Assembly (NCBI GenBank): GCA_036924085.1
Contig: JAVGWX010000011.1
Coordinates: 23,625,239-23,689,238, forward strand
Length of the DNA stretch: 64,000 nucleotides
Direction of reading: 5' to 3'
Source: Ariolimax columbianus
Taxonomy: Eukaryota > Mollusca > Gastropoda > Stylommatophora > Arionidae
Positions 9,807 through 21,700 of the stretch are shown here, piece after piece. Below the pieces are notes generated by a model. It was given only the letters and a program-made list of their open reading frames with translations, was not told where the DNA came from and searched no databases. Position 1 is the first letter of the stretch. Each line of letters opens with the position of its first letter. The translations under genes were made by a program, and so were the position numbers.

Positions 9807-10683
9807 AAGGTGTATAACAAAGCTCAAAATGTAAGCTATAAAAAAAAACAAAAAAACAAACAAACCGAAAAGATTGAACAGAAAACTATAAATATAGAAC
9901 ACAATAGTGAACAGGATCTTTCAAGCTGATTAAGGCTTTAGGAAGAAGAAACAAACAAACACGCTGGCTAGTGTATACAAGACAATGTGTGAAACGATGT
10001 GCTACGGTGCGGCCCTTCTGCTTGCGGCAATGTGTTAATGCGGCACTTGAGTCGTCACAAGCTATTTCTCAAGCTACCATCTTATCGGCTTCAGTTTACG
10101 ACCCTCGGAGTAAGTGCCCATCTGGTCCACTCAAACCTCTTAGAACAGTTTCAGGCCTGCGAGATATCCGTAAGACCAATAGTGGCACAGACGACATGCC
10201 TTATCAACATCTGTGTTACCGTGGCACCTTGTTATACTAACACAATTAGTTTGGGAAATGGTGCGGTATCATTACCGCGTTTAACTGCGCGTTCTGGCTG
10301 GGTCTCAAAAACTTCACGGCTGTTAAGGCTTGACACGGCACAATCGCCCGTTTAATGTTCTAGCGAAATCTAATTGACAATACACGTTCGCAAACCGAGA
10401 ACAGTTAACTCCTGCCTGCTCATTTCATTAAAGGCATGATCGGTCTAGGATTCTAACACAATTTTATATACACTTAACTCTGGATGGGAGATACACCGGA
10501 CTAATGTTTCATACTAATTATATGAAAATGTGTAATTGCGTTCCTTGTACTGTAACAACAATATCAGGAAGTTGTGAGAATGCATAATACGGCTATTAAT
10601 TGCTTCTAGATCGTCAGGTAAGTAACACATGAATTACTTTAATGCGTTGTTGTATATATTTAAGCCAGGGTTCTTAAATTTGC
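9807..10683. other. No gene supported
   Basis: A-rich stretch at 9838-9866, then single-copy-looking, more GC-balanced DNA. Overlapping 89- and 118-codon + frames at 9971-10355 lack motifs and splice context. Confidence 0.4.
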
Positions 10684-11187
10684 TAGGGTAATTGAAGGTT
10701 GTTTTTGTTGTTGTTTGTCGAAGGTAATCGAAGGTTATTTTTGTTGTTGTTTGTCGAAGGTAATTGAAGGTTGTTTTTGTTGTTGTTTGTCGAAGGTAAT
10801 TGAAGGTTGTTTTTGTTGTTGTTTGTCGAAGGTAATCGAAGGTTGTTTTTGTTGTTGTTTGTCGAAGGTAATCGAAGGTTGTTTTTGTTTGTTAAAGGTA
10901 ATCAAGGTTGTTTTTGTTGTTGTTTGTCGAAGGTAATTGAAGGTTGTTTTTGTTGTTGTTTGTCGAAGGTAATCGAAGGTTGTTTTTGTTTGTTAAAGGT
11001 AATCAAGGTTGTTTTTGTTGTTGTTTGTCGAAGGTAATTGAAGGTTATTTTTGTTTGTTAAAGGTAGTCAATGTTGTTTCTTGTTGTTGTTTGTCGAAGG
11101 TAATCGAAGGTTGTTTTTGTTGTAGTTTGTCGAAGGTAATCGAAGGTTGTTTTAGTTGTTGTTTGTCAAAGGTAATTGAAGGTTACC
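10684..11187. repeat. 36-bp tandem array
   Basis: The unit is GTAATTGAAGGTTGTTTTTG plus TTGTTGTTTGTCGAAG, with about 14 copies. Some are shortened by loss of the TTGTTG part and use TTAAAG in place of TCGAAG. Open frames here are array artefacts. Confidence 0.93.
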
Positions 11188-11289
11188 GGCCACTCATCTG
11201 CTACACGCCTACTACACACCAGTCATGTATTTGTTACAAGTTTGTCACAAGTCTGTTACACGTTCGTTACGCTTCTGCTGCATATATGT

Positions 11290-11293
11290 TATA

Positions 11294-11327
<34 letters not shown>
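11290..11327. repeat. (TA)n microsatellite
   Basis: Nearly pure TA dinucleotide run of about 35 bp. Confidence 0.95.
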
Positions 11328-11329
<2 letters not shown>

Positions 11330-11330
11330 G

Positions 11331-11565
11331 CCATGATCACCGGATTTTGCGAATTAAACATAAGTTATGATCAACCGATCTTGCGAATTAAACATACAAT
11401 CTAATGAACCATCTTGCGAATCAAACATAAGTTATGATCAACCGATCTTGCGAATTAAACATACAATCTAATGAACCATCTTGCGAATCAAACATAAGTT
11501 ATGATCAACCGATCTTGCGAATTAAACATACAATCTAATGAACCATCTTGCGAATCAAACAGATA
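11331..11565. repeat. 67-bp tandem array, about 3.3 copies
   Basis: AACATAAGTTATGATCAACC recurs at 11357, 11424 and 11491, a period of 67 bp. Each unit is itself two related halves sharing TCTTGCGAAT. Confidence 0.92.
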
Positions 11566-11596
11566 AGTCATGCACAACCAATCTGGAGAACTAAAC

Positions 11597-11800
11597 AGAT
11601 GTTATTGTTGCTGTTTTTGTTGTTGAATAACCAAAATAAGCAGGATTACTTTTTTTGTGCGCTCTAAAATATGGCATGTTACATTAGCTTTTCTCACATC
11701 CCGAGCGCACTGATGAAGGTGAACCGGGATCCTCCAGGCGGTTGTGTTAGGCTTAGCTTCAACTACTTGTCCTTCACTACTACGGGGATCACCTCTATCT
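11597..11800 (+). repeat. Dispersed repeat R1, copy 1
   Basis: CTCACATCCCGAG.G...CTGATGAAGGT and ACTACGGGGATCAC are shared in order and spacing with 29411-29615. No coding sense or tRNA head was seen, so the class is unknown. Confidence 0.65.
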
Positions 11801-12351
11801 ATCCTCCCCTCGTTAGCCAGGCTGCCATGAAGACAGCCAGGGAGAACTGAGAATATATGTCCTTAACTAAACATAAAATCGCAGTTATCGATCTTGTCCT
11901 ATGCACGTCAGCAAAATGGAATTATGTAATTTTCAAGTGTGGGAGAAGAATGCAATACAACGTGATACTATCAGTGACATAAAACAAAACTCGTAAAAAC
12001 TGGCGTACCGTAAGCATAGCAACGCATACGCACCGTCGTCTTTTACAGTTCTTAAGTAAATATCATGTTTATGGTTGAAAAACAATCAAGTTTAAAATAC
12101 GTTGTGCTTTACAACAACACAATATCGTCGTGACAGATATTACCACTGCTGGAGGGCGTCCTGCACAATGAAAAGTGTTGAAGAATAATAGTTGCTGCTT
12201 CTTCCTTTCAGTTGCCTTAAGCTGTAAAGCCAGGTTTTATTTTATTTTTGATAGAAAAAACAGTCTTTTCGAGATTATGTTCCTTTAGTCATGAAGCTGG
12301 CATGGTATCCGCTCTGACCATCTACGTATCTCTTATTATAAAGTAGCAGAC
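11801..12351. other. No gene seen
   Basis: Unassigned sequence with no motif recognised. Confidence 0.45.
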
Positions 12352-13312
12352 GTTAACCGGGACTGGCGATGCAGCCGTGAATGAGCTGACTGCAGCCAGA
12401 GACTCAAAGCTGGCTGCTATCATCAGGATAACTGACCCATAACTGGCTGCTTTCATCAGGATAACTGACCCATAGCTGGCTGCTTTAATCAGGATAACTG
12501 ACCCATAGCTGGCTGCTTTCATCAGGATAACTGACCCATAGCTGGCTGCTTTCATCAGGATAATTGACCCATAGCTGGCTGCTTTTATCAGGATAACCGG
12601 TCCATAGCTAGCTGTTTGCATCATAATCTCGGACATATAGCTGGTTAGCTGCACCAGGATCACTGGCCCATAGCTGGTTAGCTGCACCGGGATCACTGGC
12701 ACATAGCTGGTTAGCTGCATCGTGATCACTGGCACATAGCTGGTTATCTGCATCGTGATCACTGGCACATAGCTGGTTAGCTGCACCAGGATCACTGGCC
12801 CATAGCTGGTTAGCTGCACCAGGATCACTGGCCCATAGCTAGTTAGCTGCATCGTGATCACTGGCACATAGCTGGTTAGCTGCCCCGTGATCACTGGCAC
12901 ATAGCTGGTTAGCTGCACCAGGATCACTGGCCCATAGCTGGTTAGCTGCACCAGGATCACTGGCCCATAGCTAGTTAGCTGCACCGTGATCACTGGCACA
13001 TAGCTGGTTAGCTGCATCGTGATAACTGGCACATAGCTGATTAGCTGCATCGTGATCACTGGCACATAGCTGGTTAGCTGCACCAGGATCACTGGCCCAT
13101 AGCTGGTTAGCTGCATCGTGATCACTGGCACATAGCTGGTTAGCTGCACCAGGATCACTGGCCCATAGCTGGTTAGCTGCACCAGGATCACTGGCCCATA
13201 GCTGGTTAGCTGCATCGTGATCACTGGCCCATAGCTGGTTAGCTGCATCGTGATCACTGGCACATAGCTGGTTAGCTGCATCGTGATCACTGGCGCATAG
13301 CTGATAGTTTTG
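12352..13312. repeat. 33-bp array seeded by SINE-2
   Basis: About 28 units of 33 bp. The left part uses GGATAACTGACCCATAGCTG; the main part alternates GCACCAGGATCACTGGCCC with GCATCGTGATCACTGGCAC around ATAGCTGGTTA. The left flank (GTGAATGAGCTGACTGCAG, then CTGGCTGCTATCATCAGG) matches the SINE-2 5' region (GAGCTGCTGTGGTCAGCGACC ... ACTGCTTGCGTCAGGG). The array therefore grew from a + strand SINE-2 copy. The 337-codon minus frame is an artefact of the 33-bp period. Confidence 0.85.
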
Positions 13313-13409
13313 GCACTCACCTCTATATTGTTCATTATTAATAAATATTATTTTGGGATAAATTTTGTTCCACGCGAAACATGGGAGCATCACTGCTTGT
13401 AAGCTCTCT
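13313..13409. other. No gene seen
   Basis: Short unassigned spacer. Confidence 0.4.
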
Positions 13410-13488
13410 GACAGGAAGCCAGTGTCCTAGCACTTACGGCGTTCATACAGTTGTGACTTCCACTTAACCACTAGCCCACGCCATCCCC
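13410..13488 (-). mobile_element. SINE-1 head fragment
   Basis: CCACTTAACCACTAGCCCAC and GCCATCCCC are the reverse complement of the SINE-1 tRNA-like head with its A box. The B-box side is degraded. Confidence 0.65.
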
Positions 13489-13659
13489 ATAAAGCTTGCA
13501 TTTTGTAATAACAGCAACGTTCACTTGAGCGTCAGAGGCCCGGTGCGTCGGTGACCACTTCCATGTTCATCTACAGCGACACGTTGCTTTACCACGTCTA
13601 TAGAAGATGACGAGTCAGCCAACTCTCTAAGCCATGATGTGTTGTGGCGTCCTCGCATA

Positions 13660-13740
13660 TGCTTTCAACACAGAGGACAGATTATTGAATATTCTAACTT
13701 TGGTGTAAATCTTGTTTACTCTGGATCTCCATATATTGTC
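13660..13740 (-). pseudogene. LINE-F fragment
   Basis: TGAATATTCTAACTTTGG and GGATCTCC are the reverse complement of the LINE-F segment at 28190-28225 (GGAGACCCAAAG ... CCAAAGTTAGAATATTCAA), which encodes REIKIHTKVRIF. Confidence 0.65.
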
Positions 13741-14107
13741 AATTATTTTAATTAACTGTTTAAAATATCGGAATTGCCTGATTGATTTAATTTATTAATT
13801 TTCTTTGCATTCCTAATTTATCCAACATTTCTTAACGTGTCTTCACATGATGATGTAAAGTAAATTCGTCACTTCCATTTATAAATCCACATTTGAAAGA
13901 TCTCATTTCTTTTCTACAAACGTTTGTTTATGACATACATCTTTTTCATACACACTAATGGCGAGGATTTATAACAATAAATGATTCTCGTTGTTAATTT
14001 GTGAATATGTGTGTGGATGTCAATATTTGTCGCATGGAAGTGACAATTTCTGTCGAAATCCCTATTATCTTCTTGATTATTTTTCTTATAATCATTATCA
14101 TCATCAA
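13741..14107. other. No gene seen
   Basis: AT-rich spacer leading into the satellite. Confidence 0.5.
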
Positions 14108-17100
14108 GTTAGTCAGTCCGGAGACTAGTGTTGAAGTCTTCTCATCATGTCACGCCACTGTCCTCTGTTAGTCCAGAGACTGGTGTTGAAGTCTTCTGAT
14201 CATGTCACGCCATTGTCCTATGTTAGTCAGTCCAGAGACTAGTATTGAAGTCTTCTGATCATCTCACACCACTGTCCTATGTTAGTCAGTCCAGAGACTA
14301 GTATTGAAGTCTTCTGATAATCTCACACCACTGTCCTATGTTAGTCAGTCCAGAGACTAGTATTGAAGTCTTCTGATCATCTCACACCACTGTCCTCTGT
14401 TAGTCAGTCCAGAGACTGGTGTTGAAGTCTTCTGATCATGTCACGCCACTGTCCTCTGTTAGTCCAGAGACTGGTGCTGAAGTCTTCTGATCATGTCACG
14501 CCACTGTCCTCTGTTAGTTCAGAGACTGGTGTTGAAGTCTTCTGATCATCTCACGCCACTGTCCTCTGTTAGTCAGTCCAGAGACTAGTGTTGAAGTCTT
14601 CTGATCATGTCACGCCATTGTCCTCTGTTAGTCCAGAGACTGGTGTTGAAGTCTTCTGATCATGTCACGCCACTGTCCTCTGTTAGTCAGTCCAGAGACT
14701 AGTGTTGAAGTCTTCTGATCATGTTACGTCACTGTCCTCTGTTAGTCAGTCCAGAGACTAGTGTTGAAGTCTTCTGATCATGTCACGTCACTGTCCTCTG
14801 TTAGTCAGTCCAGAGACTAGTGTTGAAGTCTTCTGATCATGTCACGCCATTGTCCTCTGTTAGTCCAGAGACTGGTGTTGAAGTCTTCTGATCATGTCAC
14901 ACCACTGTCCTCTGTTAGTCCATAGCCTGGTATTGAAGTCTTCTGATCATGTCACGCCACTGTCCTCTGTCAGTCAGTCCAGAGACTGGTGCTGAAGTCT
15001 TCTGATCATGTCACGCCACTGTCCTCTGTTAGTCCAGAGACTAGTGTTGAAGTCTTCTGATCATCTCACGCCACTGTCCTCTGTTAGTCAGTCCAGAGAC
15101 TAGTGTTGAAGTCTTCTGATCATCTCACGCCACTGTCCTCTGTTAGTCCAGAGACTGGGGTTGAAGTCTTCTGATCATCTCACGCCACTGTCCTCTGTTA
15201 GTCCAGAGACTGGTGTTGAAGTCTTCTGATCACGTCACGCCACTGTCCTCTGTTAGTCAAGAGACTAGTGTTGAAGTCTTCTGATCATCTCACGCCACTG
15301 TCCTCTGTTAGTCAGTACAGAGACTAGTGTTGAAGTCTTCTGATCATCTCACGCCACTGTCCTCTGTTAGTCCAGAGACTGGGGTTGAAGTCTTCTGATC
15401 ATCTCACGCCACTGTCCTCTGTTAGTCCAGAGACTGGTGTTGAAGTCTTCTGATCATGTCACGCCACTGTCCTCTGTTAGTCAGTCCAGAGACTGGTGTT
15501 GAAGGCTTCTGATAATCTCACGCCACTGTCCTCTGTTAGTCAGTCCAGAGAACGGTGTTGAGGTCATCTGATCATGTCACACGACTGTCCTCTGTTAGTC
15601 AGTCCATAGGCTGGTGTTGAAGTCTTCTGATCATGTCACGCCACTGTCCTCTGTTAGTCCAGAGACTGGTGTTGAAGTCTTCTGATCATGTCACGCCATT
15701 GTCCTCTGTTAGTCCAGAGACTGGTGTTGAAGTCTTCTGATCATCTCACGCCACTGTCCTCAGTTTGTCAGTCTAGAGACTAGTGTTGAAGTCTTCTGAT
15801 CATGTTACGCCATTGTGCTCTGTTAGTACAGAGACTCGTGTTGAAGCCTTCTGATCATCTCACGCCACTGTCCTCTGTTAGTCCAGAAACTGTTGTTGAA
15901 GTTTTCTGATCATCTCACGCCACTGTCCTCTGTTAGTCAGTCCAGAGAGGTGTTAAGTCTTCTGATCATCTCACGCCACTGTCCTATGTTAGTCAGTCCA
16001 TAGACTGGTGTTGAAATCTTCTGATCATGTCACGCCACTGTCCTCTATTAGTCCAGAGACTGGTGTTGAAGTTATCTGATCATGTCACGCCACTGTCCTC
16101 TGTTAGTTAGTCCAGAGACTAGTGTTGAAGTCTTCTGATCATCTCACGCCACTGTCCCCTGTTAGTCCATAGACTGGTGTTGAAGTCTTGTGATCATGTC
16201 ACGCCACTGTCCTCTGTTAGTCCAGAGACTGGTGTTGAAGTCTTCTGATCATCTCATGCCACTGTCCTCTGTTAGTCCATAGACTTGTGTTGAAGTCTTG
16301 TGATCATGTCACGCCACTGTCCTCTGTTAGTCCAGAGACTAGTGTTGAAGTCTTCTCATCATGTCACGCCACTGTCCTCTGTTAGTCCAGAGACTGGTGT
16401 TGAAGTCTTCTGATCATGTCACGCCATTGTCCTATGTTAGTCAGTCCAGAGACTAGTGTTGAAGTCTTCTGATCATGTCACGCCATTGTCCTCTGTTAGT
16501 CCAGAGACTGGTGTTGAAGTCTTCTGATCATGTCACGCCACTGTCCTCTGTCAGTCATTCCAGAGACTGGTGCTGAAGTCTTCTGATCATGTCACGCCAC
16601 TGTCCTCTGTTAGTCCAGAGACTAGTGTTGAAGTCTTCTGATCATCTCACGCCACTGTCCTCTGTTAGTCAGTCCAGAGACTAGTGTTGAAGTCTTCTGA
16701 TCATCTCACGCCACTGTCCTCTGTTAGTCCAGAGACTGGGGTTGAAGTCTTCTGATCATCTCACGCCACTGTCCTCTGTTAGTCCAGAGACTGGTGTTGA
16801 AGTCTTCTGATCATGTCACGCCACTGTCCTCTGTTAGTCAGTCCAGAGACTGGTGTTGAAGGCTTCTGATCATCTCACGCCACTGTCCTCTGTTAGTCAG
16901 TCCAGAGAACGGTGTTGAGGTCATCTGATCATGTCACACGACTGTCCTCTGTTAGTCAGTCCATAGGCTGGTGTTGAAGTCTTCTGATCATGTCACGCCA
17001 CTGTCCTCTGTTAGTCCGGAGACTGGTGTTGAAGTCTTCTGATCATGTCACGCCATTGTCCTCTGTTAGTCCAGAGACTGGTGTTGAAGTCTTCTGATCA

Positions 17101-18132
17101 TCTCACGCCACTGTCCTCAGTTTGTCAGTCTAGAGACTAGTGTTGAAGTCTTCTGATCATGTTACGCCATTGTGCTCTGTTAGTACAGAGACTCGTGTTG
17201 AAGCCTTCTGATCATCTCACGCCACTGTCCTCTGTTAGTCCAGAAACTGTTGTTGAAGTTTTCTGATCATCTCACGCCACTGTCCTCTGTTAGTCAGTCC
17301 AGAGAGGTGTTAAGTCTTCTGATCATCTCACGCCACTGTCCTATGTTAGTCAGTCCATAGACTGGTGTTGAAGTCTTCTGATCATGTCACGCCACTGTCC
17401 TCTATTAGTCCAGAGACTGGTGTTGAGGTTATCTGATCATGTCACGCCACTGTCCTCTGTTAGTTAGTCCAGAGACTAGTGTTGAAGTCTTCTGATCATC
17501 TCACGCCACTGTCCCCTGTTAGTCCATAGACTGGTGTTGAAGCCTTGTGATCATGTCACGCCACTGTCCTCTGTTAGTCCAGATACTGGTGTTGAAGTCT
17601 TCTGATCATCTCATGCCACTGTCCTCTGTTAGTCCATAGACTTGTGTTGAAGTCTTGTGATCATGTCACGCAACTGTCCTCTGTTAGTCCAGAGACTAGT
17701 GTTGAAGTCTTCTGATCATGTCACGCCACTGTCCTCTGTTAGTCCAGAGACTGGTGTTGAAGTCTTCTGATTATGTCACGCCACTGTCCTCTGTTAGTCC
17801 ATAGACTAGTGTTGAAGTCTTGTAATCATGTCACGCCACTGTCCTCTGTTAGTCCTGAGACTGATGTTGAAGTCTTCTGATCATCTCACACCACTGTCCT
17901 CTGTTAGTTAGTCCAGAGACTGGTGCTGAAGTCTTCTGATCATGTCACGCCACTGTCCTCTGTTAGTCCAGAGACTGGTGTTGAAGTCTTCTGATCATCT
18001 CACACCACTGTCCTCTGTTAGTTAGTCCAGAGACTGGTGCTGAAGTCTTCTGATCATGTCACGCCACTGTCCTCTGTTAGTCCAGAGACTGGTGTTGAAG
18101 TCTTCTGATCATCTCACTCCACTGTCCTCTGT
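14108..18132. repeat. 4.0-kb satellite, 55/59-bp monomers
   Basis: About 70 monomers of GTTAGTCCAGAGACTGGTG, TTGAAGTCTTCTGATCATG, TCACGCCACTGTCCTCT. Monomers are 55 bp (GTTAGTCCAG) or 59 bp (GTTAGTCAGTCCAG, 4 bp longer). Most contain the palindrome TGATCA. Private variants recur at fixed spacing (see findings), so the array has higher-order structure. One minus frame reads RGQWRDMIRRLQHQS, which resembles LINE tails, but the origin is uncertain. There are no unique spacers. Confidence 0.95.
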
Positions 18133-18329
18133 TCCTGGCAGATCTATTCAGTATAAACCTGCACCCCTGTTTTCTTGCAAGCATGTGTCATGGAATTGTT
18201 TCTTGGACGTCCCCTTCCTCTTCATTCCCAAATTTTTCGTTCTAGTATTTTCATTGAAAAGCCTCTATGGCACATATTATGACCAAGTCAAGACAATCTA
18301 CCGTATCTTATTAAAGTCCTAATTATCAG
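18133..18329. other. No gene seen
   Basis: Unassigned spacer. Confidence 0.4.
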
Positions 18330-18545
18330 GCTGCAATTTTTGCTCTTTTCACCCCGAAACATCCAGTTTCAGCTCCCTTTTTTTCGGAACCACATTTGCT
18401 TTCCCATTTCGACTCATATTCTCTTAATCAGACTCAACCAGTGCAGCCTGTTTAAAATGACGCCGCTTGAAGGCCGAATCGTGTATTGGTCAGCTGTAGT
18501 TTACTGACCCTGACGCAAGTATCCAATTATGAGTCACTGCTTTCA
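18330..18545 (-). mobile_element. Diverged SINE-2 fragment
   Basis: On + it reads GGCTGCAATTTTTGCTC, ACATCCAGTTTCAGC, CAGTGCAGCCTGTTTAAAA, then TACTGACCCTGACGCAAG. The order equals the reverse complement of SINE-2 (core, AACAGGCTGCA block, CTTGCGTCAGGG block). No tail is preserved. Confidence 0.68.
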
Positions 18546-18605
18546 GATCATTCACTATGATCCATCTTCGGCCCCTACTTTCAAAACACAAGACGCTCCT
18601 GGCCT

Positions 18606-18856
18606 GTTTTTGTATTTTTTTTTTTTCGTTCGCCTTATTTCTCTAATCTCCGTTGTTTTTATTTTGCGCCTGTCGGCCCAGTGCATCCGACTTCAGCACG
18701 CATTTTACGCAAGGGTCTGCTTACTCCTGCATTTTCTAAGGACTTGCTTCCCCGGGGTAACGGCCGATGCTGTGTTGGGGATCGAACCCAGCACCTTCTG
18801 GTGGTGAGCCGTGCCACTTAACCACTAGGCCACGCCATCGACCACGTTCTTGTATT
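18606..18856 (-). mobile_element. SINE-1, full length, probable TSD
   Basis: Minus-strand copy (about 18617-18843). The T-run on + at 18615-18626 is the A-rich tail. Next come CGCCTTATTTCTCTAA, the core GCGCCTGTCGGCCCAGTG, then GGGATCGAACCCAGCACC (B box) and CCACTTAACCACTAGGCC (A box). GTTTTTGTATT (18606-18616) and GTTCTTGTATT (18846-18856) match at 10 of 11 positions and are a likely target-site duplication. Confidence 0.88.
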
Positions 18857-18964
18857 AATAATGTAATCTTTAGTTTAGTTAGATGTCTTGTCTAAAGTTA
18901 GATGTCTTGTCTAATTTTCTGATTATCAGTTTTCGTTTACTCGTTCTATTGTCCTTTTTTTTGA

Positions 18965-19723
18965 CGTATCACTTTCTACCTGGATGTAGCCCGGTGTCGT
19001 CTCACTTCCTACCTTGATGTAGCCCGGTGTCGTCTCACTTTCTACCTGGATGTAGCCCGGTGTCGTCTCACTTCCTACCTGGATGTAGCCCGGTGTCGTC
19101 TCACTTTCTACCTGGATGTAGCCCGGTGTCGTCTCACTTTCTACCTGGATGTAGCCCGGTGTCGTCTCACTTTCTACATGGATGTAGCCCGGTGTCGTCT
19201 CACTTTCTACCTGGATGTAGCCCGGTGTCGTCTCACTTCCTACCTGGATGTAGCCCGGTGTCGTCTCACTTTCTACCTGGATGTAGCCCGGTGTCGTCTC
19301 ACTTTCTACCTGGATGTAGCCCGGTGTCTTCTCACTTTCTACCTGGATGTAGCCCGGTGTCGTCTCACTTTCTACCTGGATGTAGCCCGGTATCGTCTCA
19401 CTTTCTACCTGGATGTAGCCCGGTGTCGTCTCACTTTCTACCTGGATGTAGCCCGGTGTCGTCTCACTTTCTACCTGGATGTAGCCCGGTGTCGTCTCAC
19501 TTTCTACCTGGATGTAGCCCGGTGTCGTCTCACTTTCTACCTGGATGTAGCCCGGTGTCGTCTCACTTTCTACCTGGATGTAGCCCGGTGTCGTCTCACT
19601 TTCTACCTGGATGTAGCCCGGTATCGTCTCACTTTCTACCTGGATGTAGCCCGGTGTCGTCTCACTTTCTACCTGGATGTAGCCCGGTGTCGTCTCACTT
19701 TCTACCTGGATGTAGACCGGTGT
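18965..19723. repeat. 33-bp tandem array, about 23 copies
   Basis: The unit is GATGTAGCCCGGTGTCGTCT plus CACTTTCTACCTG. It is highly homogeneous, with changes in only a few units. Three multi-hundred-codon frames (SSHFLPGCSPV repeats on +) are artefacts of the 33-bp period. The right edge abuts the tail of a minus-strand LINE (LINE-L). Confidence 0.95.
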
Positions 19724-19724
19724 C

Positions 19725-19945
19725 GTGGTATGTATTTCTTTCGCCTCTCTCGTGGCCCGAGTAACATTCCTCCCATCTTACGGCAGGTCTCGTTTACGCT
19801 GTCTATCCACCTTTTCCTCGGTCTACCTCTCACCTTTCTTCCTGATGTTCTCCTGTAGAAGGTTGCATGAACAATGTGGTCTAGTTGCATTCTCCCAATG
19901 TGGCCAGACCAATGCATTCTCTGTTGCTCGATGTAATGTAGGCAG
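19725..19945 (-). pseudogene. LINE-L C-terminal tail
   Basis: The minus strand reads RQRMHWSGHIGRMQLDHIV, then GRKVRGRPRKRWIDSVNE. W.GHI.RM and RGRPRKRW are post-RT motifs of endonuclease-type LINEs. It is fused on its upstream side to a CR1-like LINE near 19950, and its 3' side runs into the 33-bp array. Confidence 0.78.
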
Positions 19946-19959
19946 GGAATTGTTCCAAC

Positions 19960-21700
19960 CTTCTCCCTTGCTCCTGTGTTTAATATTTCCTTTTATCCTA
20001 CCTAACATTACATTTGCCTTTGTCACTGCTACCTGAACTTGCCCAACTCACCTGTATGATCTATTATAACCCCTAGGTCCCTTTCCTTTTCTATCATTCT
20101 AATATTATTCTCTCCCATTCTGTAATTATGTTCCAAATTGGATCTACCCATGTGGATGATTGTACATTTATCTATATTAAACTCCATTTGCCAGCTTACA
20201 GGCCATTCTGGAATTTTATCTAAATCCGACACCAATATATACACTTCTGCTTTTAACGAGACACTACTGCATAGTTTTGTGTCATCAGCGAATTTTGCAA
20301 TCATGGCTCCAATATCAATTTCAAAATCATTTATATATATCAAGAACAAAATTGGTTTAAAAAACCGAGCCCTGTAGCACTCCACATTTTTACTTCACAC
20401 CACTCAGAGTACTCGTAGTTATGCCCGCCATCTGCCTTCTTCCCGTTAACCAATTTTTAATCCATTTGCAACTTCCCCATCCATTCCAAGTGATTTTAAC
20501 TTTCTAAATAATCTTTGATGAGGCACTCCATCAAAGGTGTTTTCAAAATTTGGATAAATAACATCCACTGGCTCCCCTTTATCTATCATTTCAGTAACCT
20601 CCTCCATGAATTCTTAAAGATTGGTTGAGCACGATCTCCCTCTAGTAAACCCATGCTGACTATTTCTGAAAAGATTAAACTTGTCTAAAAGCATTACAAT
20701 GTTTTCTTTGATTATTGATTCTAACAATTTACAGACTATCCTCGTTAAACTTACTTGTCTGTAATTTGTTGGATCAGATTTTTTGTCTTTTTTGAATAAG
20801 GGGATCACTCCTGCATCTTTCCAATCCCGTGGAACAATCCCTTTCGCAAGAGATTGAGAACATAATATAGCCAATGGTTTTGCTAATTGGTCTGTAATTT
20901 TAAACAACAATTTTTGATGAATACCATCTTGACCTGGACATTTATCCACTTTAAACCCCTCCAATTAAAAAAACAAAAACATTTCTCTGTAATACAGATT
21001 GATTTTAATCCCGCTCTTTGAAAAATATATATAGACTCTGGGATCTTGGAGCAGTTCTCTTTTGTGTAGACTGTGTCAAAGTACTTATTGTTAGATTAGC
21101 TGCCTCTCTATTCTCACTCATTATTTTTCTCATGATGTCTATGAGAGGGCCTACTATTTTGTCTTTCGTTCTTTGTTTATTTCTAACACAAGAAAAGAAG
21201 CTTTTACTATCAGTCTTGATCCTGTGAGAAAGTTTTTTTTTCCAAGTCTATTTTTGTTGTTATATTCACTTTCTGAGCTATGTTCTGCTTGTCCAAATAT
21301 TTTAAATGTTTCTTTTGATTTACCTGTCTCTAAATATTTTTTTCCATGCTTTATTTGCAGCTCTTCTACATTTAACTACAAATCTAGTTATCCACTTTTT
21401 ACGTTTGGGGTTTATCTCACTACATAGTATACATTCCCCTTTTAGTTTTTCTAGAAATGTTTTAAAACTTTCCCACTCTTGTTCAACATCTATTCCTCCG
21501 ACAATATCTTTCCAGATTATGTGGCTCGCTGCCTCTTTGATCTTCTTAACATCTACCTTAGAGTAGTCGTATGTTCGCGTGGAGACTATGTACTTGTTCC
21601 AGAAGTTGATCTTTCATTTCTATCTGCATACATGATTTCTTGTCACTTCTCAAGTATCATAGTCTTCTCTTTGTTCATGTTTAATCCAAACTCTGACTAT
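19960..21700 (-). pseudogene. CR1-like LINE: linker and RT, decayed
   Basis: Minus-strand non-LTR retrotransposon. From about 21700 down: endonuclease-RT linker (KKWITRFVVKCRRAANKAW; IKTDSKSFFSCVRNKQRTKD near 21250-21130). RT fingers follow at 20964-20614 (KCPGQDGIHQKLL, VPRDWKDAGVIPLFKKDKK, QHGFTRGRSCSTNL), then palm DVIYPNFENTFDGVPHQRL near 20560. KFADDTKLC follows near 20290, then WQMEFNIDKC and KERDLGVIID. The first catalytic Asp of the palm is replaced (P-N where L-D is usual), and several stops and frameshifts lie at 20610-20385. The FADD box is intact. Dead copy. Shorter CR1-like 3' ends lie at 28985-29300, 35590-35815 and 61090-61290. Confidence 0.9.

Noticed and set aside
9971..10355. 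Overlapping 89- and 118-codon + frames
   Set aside because: Two overlapping frames without recognisable content; could hide an exon but nothing supports it.
12322..13335. 337-codon minus-strand open frame
   Set aside because: Produced by a 33-bp (11-codon) tandem unit without stops; other frames are open too, and there is no promoter or splice context.
14108..18132. CRISPR-like direct repeats
   Set aside because: Units are contiguous with no unique spacers and the context is animal; it is a satellite.
19027..19858. 245- and 226-codon + frames
   Set aside because: Same cause: a homogeneous 33-bp array leaves several frames open.
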